Part shown: piece after piece, positions 7,165 to 9,625 of the stretch
How positions within the stretch are numbered: position 1 is the first letter of the stretch
Layout of the letters: each line of letters starts with the position of its first letter
Source: Deltaproteobacteria bacterium
GTDB taxonomy: Bacteria; Desulfobacterota; Desulfobacteria; Desulfobacterales; Desulfatibacillaceae
Reading direction: 5' to 3'
DNA: 9,625 nt
NCBI GenBank assembly: GCA_021815525.1
Contig: JAKAGN010000069.1
Coordinates: 1 to 9,625 of the forward strand
Program-made: the position numbers and the translations under genes
The notes under the pieces: generated by a model
What the model saw: the letters and a program-made list of their open reading frames with translations, nothing else
The model's database searches: none
What the model was told of the DNA's origin: nothing

Positions 7165-7169
7165 CTTCC
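7165..7169 (-). promoter_or_regulatory. Ribosome binding site of tyrA
   Basis: On the minus strand GGAAG stands four bases before the ATG at 7160, directly after a pyrimidine-rich tract (CCTTTTTCTTTTTC). It supports the chosen start. The adjacent structured leader could affect access to it. Confidence 0.5.
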
Positions 7170-7203
7170 GAAAAAGAAAAAGGCAAAGGCGCGCCTCCGG
7201 CGG

Positions 7204-7226
7204 CCGGGGAGACTACGTCCCCCCGG
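7204..7226 (-). promoter_or_regulatory. Strong stem-loop in the presumed tyrA leader
   Basis: Read on the minus strand, CCGGGG-G-GAC pairs with GTC-T-CCCCGG around a GTA triloop. This gives a 10-bp stem with one G-U wobble in RNA; on the plus strand the same position is an A-C mismatch, so the RNA stem is better in the tyrA direction. It lies about 44 bases upstream of the tyrA ATG. It is followed by the 10-base palindrome AGGCGCGCCT and a U-rich tract, a layout that could act as an attenuator or as an mRNA-stabilising element. I see no leader peptide rich in Tyr or Phe codons and recognise no known riboswitch class. Confidence 0.45.
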
Positions 7227-7239
7227 ACCCCCGATAATT

Positions 7240-7266
7240 GCTCCGCGTTGCTGCGCAACGCTCCGC
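7240..7266. repeat. Short repeat unit with hairpin core
   Basis: GCTCCGC occurs as a direct repeat at 7240-7246 and 7260-7266. Between and partly inside them is an inverted repeat, GCGTTG (7245-7250) and CAACGC (7256-7261), around a five-base loop. The compact mix of direct and inverted repeats is the style of dispersed intergenic repeats, but only one copy lies in the window. It falls downstream of the candidate promoter, so it would be transcribed in the tyrA leader. Confidence 0.45.
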
Positions 7267-7270
7267 AGGT

Positions 7271-7298
7271 TTTATGGGCTTCGTACTTCACCGGTCAA
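7271..7298 (-). promoter_or_regulatory. Candidate sigma70-type promoter for the tyrA run
   Basis: On the minus strand TTGACC (7293-7298) matches five of six -35 consensus bases. CATAAA (7271-7276) is a weaker -10 element at a 16-base spacing. Transcription would start near 7264 and give a leader of about 100 bases before tyrA. It lies just downstream of the candidate aroC terminator, which makes a separate transcription unit plausible. The region is one of few AT-richer patches here. Prediction by eye only. Confidence 0.4.
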
Positions 7299-7321
7299 CA
7301 ATTGTCGCGCGGAAGAGGAGC

Positions 7322-7353
7322 AAAAAGACCGGCCGCCGGAGGCCTGTTTTTTT
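7322..7353 (-). terminator. Candidate intrinsic terminator after aroC
   Basis: Just after the aroC stop the minus strand reads a run of seven A, then a GC-rich segment, then GGTCTTTTT. The segment can form CCGG-CGG-CCGG (7329-7339), or GGCC (7331-7334 with 7341-7344) around a six-base loop, and the flanking A and T runs can extend the stem. The A-run on one side and T-run on the other give it a bidirectional look, but no plus-strand gene reads into it. The GC stem is short, so leakage into tyrA is possible. Confidence 0.5.
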
Positions 7354-7356
7354 CCC

Positions 7357-8415
7357 TCACCACCCCGCAATGGCGCGTTGTTGCAGCGCGAAGTCCGCAA
7401 GGAGGAGCATCATCATGGCCTCCAGGACGACGTTTACGCGGGGGATGGCGCACACGTCGTGGCGGCCGCCCACAACTATCGTCTCGGCGCGGCCAGAGGT
7501 ATCGATGGTCTCCTGCCCGCGGGCGATGGATGGTATGGGCTTCACCGCCACGCGCACTATGATGTCCTGGCCCGAGGAGATTCCCGCAAGGATCCCCCCG
7601 GCGTTATTGGAGGAGAAGCCCGAAGGCGTGATGGGGTCGTTGTTCCGGGAGCCGGTGGAGCGGGCGGCCGCGAATCCCGAGCCTATCTCCACCCCCTTCA
7701 CCGCGCCTATGCCCATCATGGCGGAGGCGATCTTGGCGTCCAGCTTCTCGAACACGGGCTCCCCCAGGCCCGGGGGAACACCCTTTGCGACGAGCGCCAC
7801 CACGCCGCCAAGGGAGTCGCCGGAGGCCCTCGCCTCGCGGACCCGGGCCTCGATCCTTTCGGCCGCCGCGGGGTCCGGGCAGGCGTATGGGTTTTCGGAG
7901 CACAGGGAAAGGTCGCAGGTTTCGGCCGCAATGCCCCCCATCTCGGCGGTGTAGCTTGAAACCGAGATCCCGAGAATCGAAAGGAGCTTCGCCGCCACCG
8001 CGCCCGCCGCCACGCGGCCCACGGTCTCCCGGGCAGAGGCCCGGCCGCCGCCCCGGTGGTCGCGCACGCCATATTTTTTGAAGTAGCTGTAATCGCCGTG
8101 CCCGGGCCGGAAGACCCGGGCCAGCTTTCCGTAATCGCGGCTGCGCTGGTCGGTGTTCTCCACCATGAGACAAATGGGGGTGCCGGTGGTCAGGCCCTCG
8201 AAAACGCCGGAGAGGATGCGCGCCCGGTCGGCCTCCCGGCGTGAGGTGGACGCGGCGCTTCCGCCGGGCTTGCGGCGGTCGAGCATGGCCTGGACGTGAT
8301 CCTCCGATAGCTCGATTCCCGGCGGGCAGCCGTCGATGACGGCGCCCAAGGCCGGGCCGTGGCTTTCGCCCCAGGTGGTGACTCGAAAGAGGGTTCCGAA
8401 GGTGTTACCCGGCAT
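7357..8415 (-). CDS. aroC: Chorismate synthase
   Basis: A 352-residue cytoplasmic enzyme, the usual family length. It eliminates phosphate from 5-enolpyruvylshikimate-3-phosphate to make chorismate and needs reduced FMN. Signature blocks are WGESHGPALGAVIDGCP (15-31, with His19), RPGHGDYSY (103-111, with His106), GGGRASARET (122-131), and near the C-terminus RNNDPITPSGFSSNNAGGI. The two histidines match the catalytic pair of the family. The start MPGNTFG at 8415 overlaps the end of aroK by 11 bp. A longer frame to 8553 only reads through aroK. Minus-strand AAGGAG lies 13 bases upstream and AGGTGA five bases upstream. It is the last gene of the aroA-aroK-aroC group, and a likely terminator follows its stop. 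All catalytic blocks are intact. Confidence 0.97.
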   Translation of the reverse strand: MPGNTFGTLFRVTTWGESHGPALGAVIDGCPPGIELSEDHVQAMLDRRKPGGSAASTSRREADRARILSGVFEGLTTGTPICLMVENTDQRSRDYGKLARVFRPGHGDYSYFKKYGVRDHRGGGRASARETVGRVAAGAVAAKLLSILGISVSSYTAEMGGIAAETCDLSLCSENPYACPDPAAAERIEARVREARASGDSLGGVVALVAKGVPPGLGEPVFEKLDAKIASAMMGIGAVKGVEIGSGFAAARSTGSRNNDPITPSGFSSNNAGGILAGISSGQDIIVRVAVKPIPSIARGQETIDTSGRAETIVVGGRHDVCAIPRVNVVLEAMMMLLLADFALQQRAIAGW

Positions 8416-8944
8416 GGCTCTCACCTGTCTCCTTAAGGACGAGGTCGCGGATATGTGCGACGCTTTTTCCGTCCGTCGCCACCGTGAAGTGGGCGGCCCC
8501 GGCGTAAAGGGGCTCCCTTGCCGAAAGCACCGAGCGGATCTCGTCCAGGACATCCGCGCCCGTGAGCGACGGCCGCAGGCTCGCGGTCTTCACGTCAGCG
8601 CCCATGCGGGCCGCGATCACGGCGGGGCTTGCCGTGAGCCACACCACTATCCCCGTGGCGCGCAGCATCTCGACGTTTTGGGGCCTCGTCACCACCCCGC
8701 CGCCGGTGGCCACCACGAGCCCCCGGGAGGCGGAAAGCCGCGCCAGGATTGCGGACTCCCGGTCCCGGAAGCCCTCCCAGCCCTCCCGGGCCACGATCCC
8801 GGCCACGTCCTCCCCGGCCTCGGCGGTGAGGAGGGCGTCGGCGTCCACGAAGTCCCGGCCCAGGACATCGGCCAGGGCGCGCCCCACCGAGGTCTTGCCG
8901 GTGGCGCGGTAGCCCACGAGGTAGAGGTTGGGCGCGGGGTTCAT
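8405..8944 (-). CDS. aroK: Shikimate kinase
   Basis: A 179-residue cytoplasmic kinase of typical length that phosphorylates shikimate at O3 using ATP. The Walker A loop is GYRATGKTS (11-19). Shikimate-site residues are seen as DADAL (Asp34 and Asp36), FRDRES (Arg60) and the ATGGGV glycine loop (79-84). The lid carries SLRPSLTG (122-129, Arg124) and REPLY (143-147) supplies the last conserved Arg. The ATG at 8944 overlaps the aroA stop as ATGA (8941-8944). GGGAG lies 11 bases upstream, so an in-frame start at 8971 is less likely. Its 3' end overlaps aroC. The order aroA, aroK, aroC with overlaps implies one transcript and coupled translation. All expected catalytic motifs are present. Confidence 0.96.
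   Translation of the reverse strand: MNPAPNLYLVGYRATGKTSVGRALADVLGRDFVDADALLTAEAGEDVAGIVAREGWEGFRDRESAILARLSASRGLVVATGGGVVTRPQNVEMLRATGIVVWLTASPAVIAARMGADVKTASLRPSLTGADVLDEIRSVLSAREPLYAGAAHFTVATDGKSVAHIRDLVLKETGESHAG
8421..8434 (-). promoter_or_regulatory. Double Shine-Dalgarno sequence of aroC
   Basis: Inside the end of aroK the minus strand has AAGGAG (8429-8434, 13 bases from the aroC ATG) and AGGTGA (8421-8426, five bases away). The nearer one has the better spacing, while the farther one is the better match. Both support the start at 8415 and allow initiation independent of aroK termination. Confidence 0.5.
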
Positions 8945-9625
8945 CCGTAAAGCTTCTCCCACTCGTCCCAAAAATCCGGGAAGGATTTTTTCACGCAGTC
9001 GGCCTCCCGGATCAGGGTTCCGGGCGCGCGCAGGCCCATAACGGCGAAGCTCATGGCCATGCGGTGGTCGTCGTAGACCTCGATGGCTGCGGGCCTGGGG
9101 GTTCCTCCCCTTATTTCGAGGCTTTCTCCGTCCGTCGAGGCCTCTATACCCATGCGGGAAAGCTCCCTCACCACGGAGGTCAAGCGGTTACTTTCCTTGA
9201 CGGCCAGGTGTCCCACGTTATCGACCCTCGTGACGCCCTCGGCGTAGGCGGCCACGGCAGCCAGGGTGGGCGCCACGTCGGGCATGTCGGCCATGTCCAC
9301 GGTGACGCCTTTCAGCTTCCCGCCCGTGACGGTGACCCCAGACTTGGACTCGCGCACGGTGGCGCCCATTTTTTCCAGTACGCCCAAAAGCCGCATGTCG
9401 CCCTGGGCCGAGGAGCGGCTCACGCCCTCCACCGTCACGGGGACCCCCGAGACGGCCCCGGCCGCGAAGAAGTAGCTGGCGGCCGACGCGTCCGGCTCCA
9501 CCACGTAATCGCCGGGCAGATAGACGTTCTTACCCGAAACCGAAAATTTTTGATAGCCCTCCCTTGTAACCGGCACCCCGAAGGTTTCCATGACCGAGAC
9601 GGTCATGTCCACGTAGGGCTTGGAA
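8941..9625 (-). CDS. aroA: 3-phosphoshikimate 1-carboxyvinyltransferase (EPSP synthase), 3' part
   Basis: The last 227 residues of EPSP synthase; the gene runs off the right edge. The enzyme transfers the enolpyruvyl group of phosphoenolpyruvate to shikimate-3-phosphate and is the target of glyphosate. Visible blocks, numbered from the first visible residue, are SKPYVDMTV (1-9), PDASAASYFF (44-53), MPDVAPTLA (114-122, Asp116 as the likely general base), GHLAVKESNRL (138-148) and YDDHRMAM (184-191). CVKKSFPDFW follows near the C-terminus. These cover the PEP- and shikimate-phosphate-binding residues of the C-terminal half. The GTG at 9612 is internal to SKPYVDM and is not a start. The glycine- and proline-containing motif that sets glyphosate sensitivity lies outside the window, so class I or II cannot be decided. 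The stop overlaps the aroK start by ATGA. Confidence 0.96.
   Translation of the reverse strand, partial: SKPYVDMTVSVMETFGVPVTREGYQKFSVSGKNVYLPGDYVVEPDASAASYFFAAGAVSGVPVTVEGVSRSSAQGDMRLLGVLEKMGATVRESKSGVTVTGGKLKGVTVDMADMPDVAPTLAAVAAYAEGVTRVDNVGHLAVKESNRLTSVVRELSRMGIEASTDGESLEIRGGTPRPAAIEVYDDHRMAMSFAVMGLRAPGTLIREADCVKKSFPDFWDEWEKLYG

Noticed and set aside
6983..7291. Possible 102-residue protein spanning the tyrA leader and start
   Set aside because: It mostly shadows tyrA in another frame, and its first part is the repeat and hairpin region. No ribosome binding site or family motif is seen.

Overview
This is a gene-dense, GC-rich bacterial window with short intergenic spaces and stop/start (ATGA) overlaps. 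It carries most of a biosynthetic operon for aromatic amino acids and a set of glycan- or modification-type genes. The Gly/Ser-rich tail ending in a CFI-like motif on the SUMF1-domain protein, and the aroA-aroK-aroC-tyrA order, remind me of Desulfobacterota and related former deltaproteobacteria. That placement is an inference, not shown by a marker gene.

Left end, plus strand (1-1669): the 3' part of a probably secreted SUMF1-like (formylglycine-enzyme fold) protein. It is coupled by an ATGA overlap to a soluble DPM-like family 2 glycosyltransferase.

Middle, minus strand (1659-7160, read right to left): a compact four-gene run. It starts with a monofunctional prephenate/arogenate dehydrogenase, coupled by ATGA to a radical SAM protein with a half-size SPASM-like C-terminus. 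A polytopic membrane protein resembling GT-C (PMT/ArnT-type) glycosyltransferases follows, then a glutamine-dependent asparagine-synthetase-family amidotransferase. The last gene ends in an 11-bp convergent overlap with the plus-strand glycosyltransferase. The three distal genes look like a surface-glycan or small-molecule modification set placed behind a tyrosine-pathway gene.

Right end, minus strand (7357-9625): aroA (3' part only), aroK and aroC, joined by 4-bp and 11-bp overlaps. They encode the fifth to seventh steps of the shikimate pathway, in the order kinase, EPSP synthase, chorismate synthase. TyrA downstream takes the pathway on towards tyrosine.

The only real intergenic space is 7161-7356. 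It holds a candidate aroC terminator, a candidate sigma70-type promoter for the tyrA run, a repeat with a hairpin, and a strong 10-bp stem-loop in the presumed tyrA leader. Every other stretch is coding, apart from a 32-bp gap between the radical SAM and membrane-protein genes. I found no RNA gene, CRISPR array, insertion sequence or tRNA.
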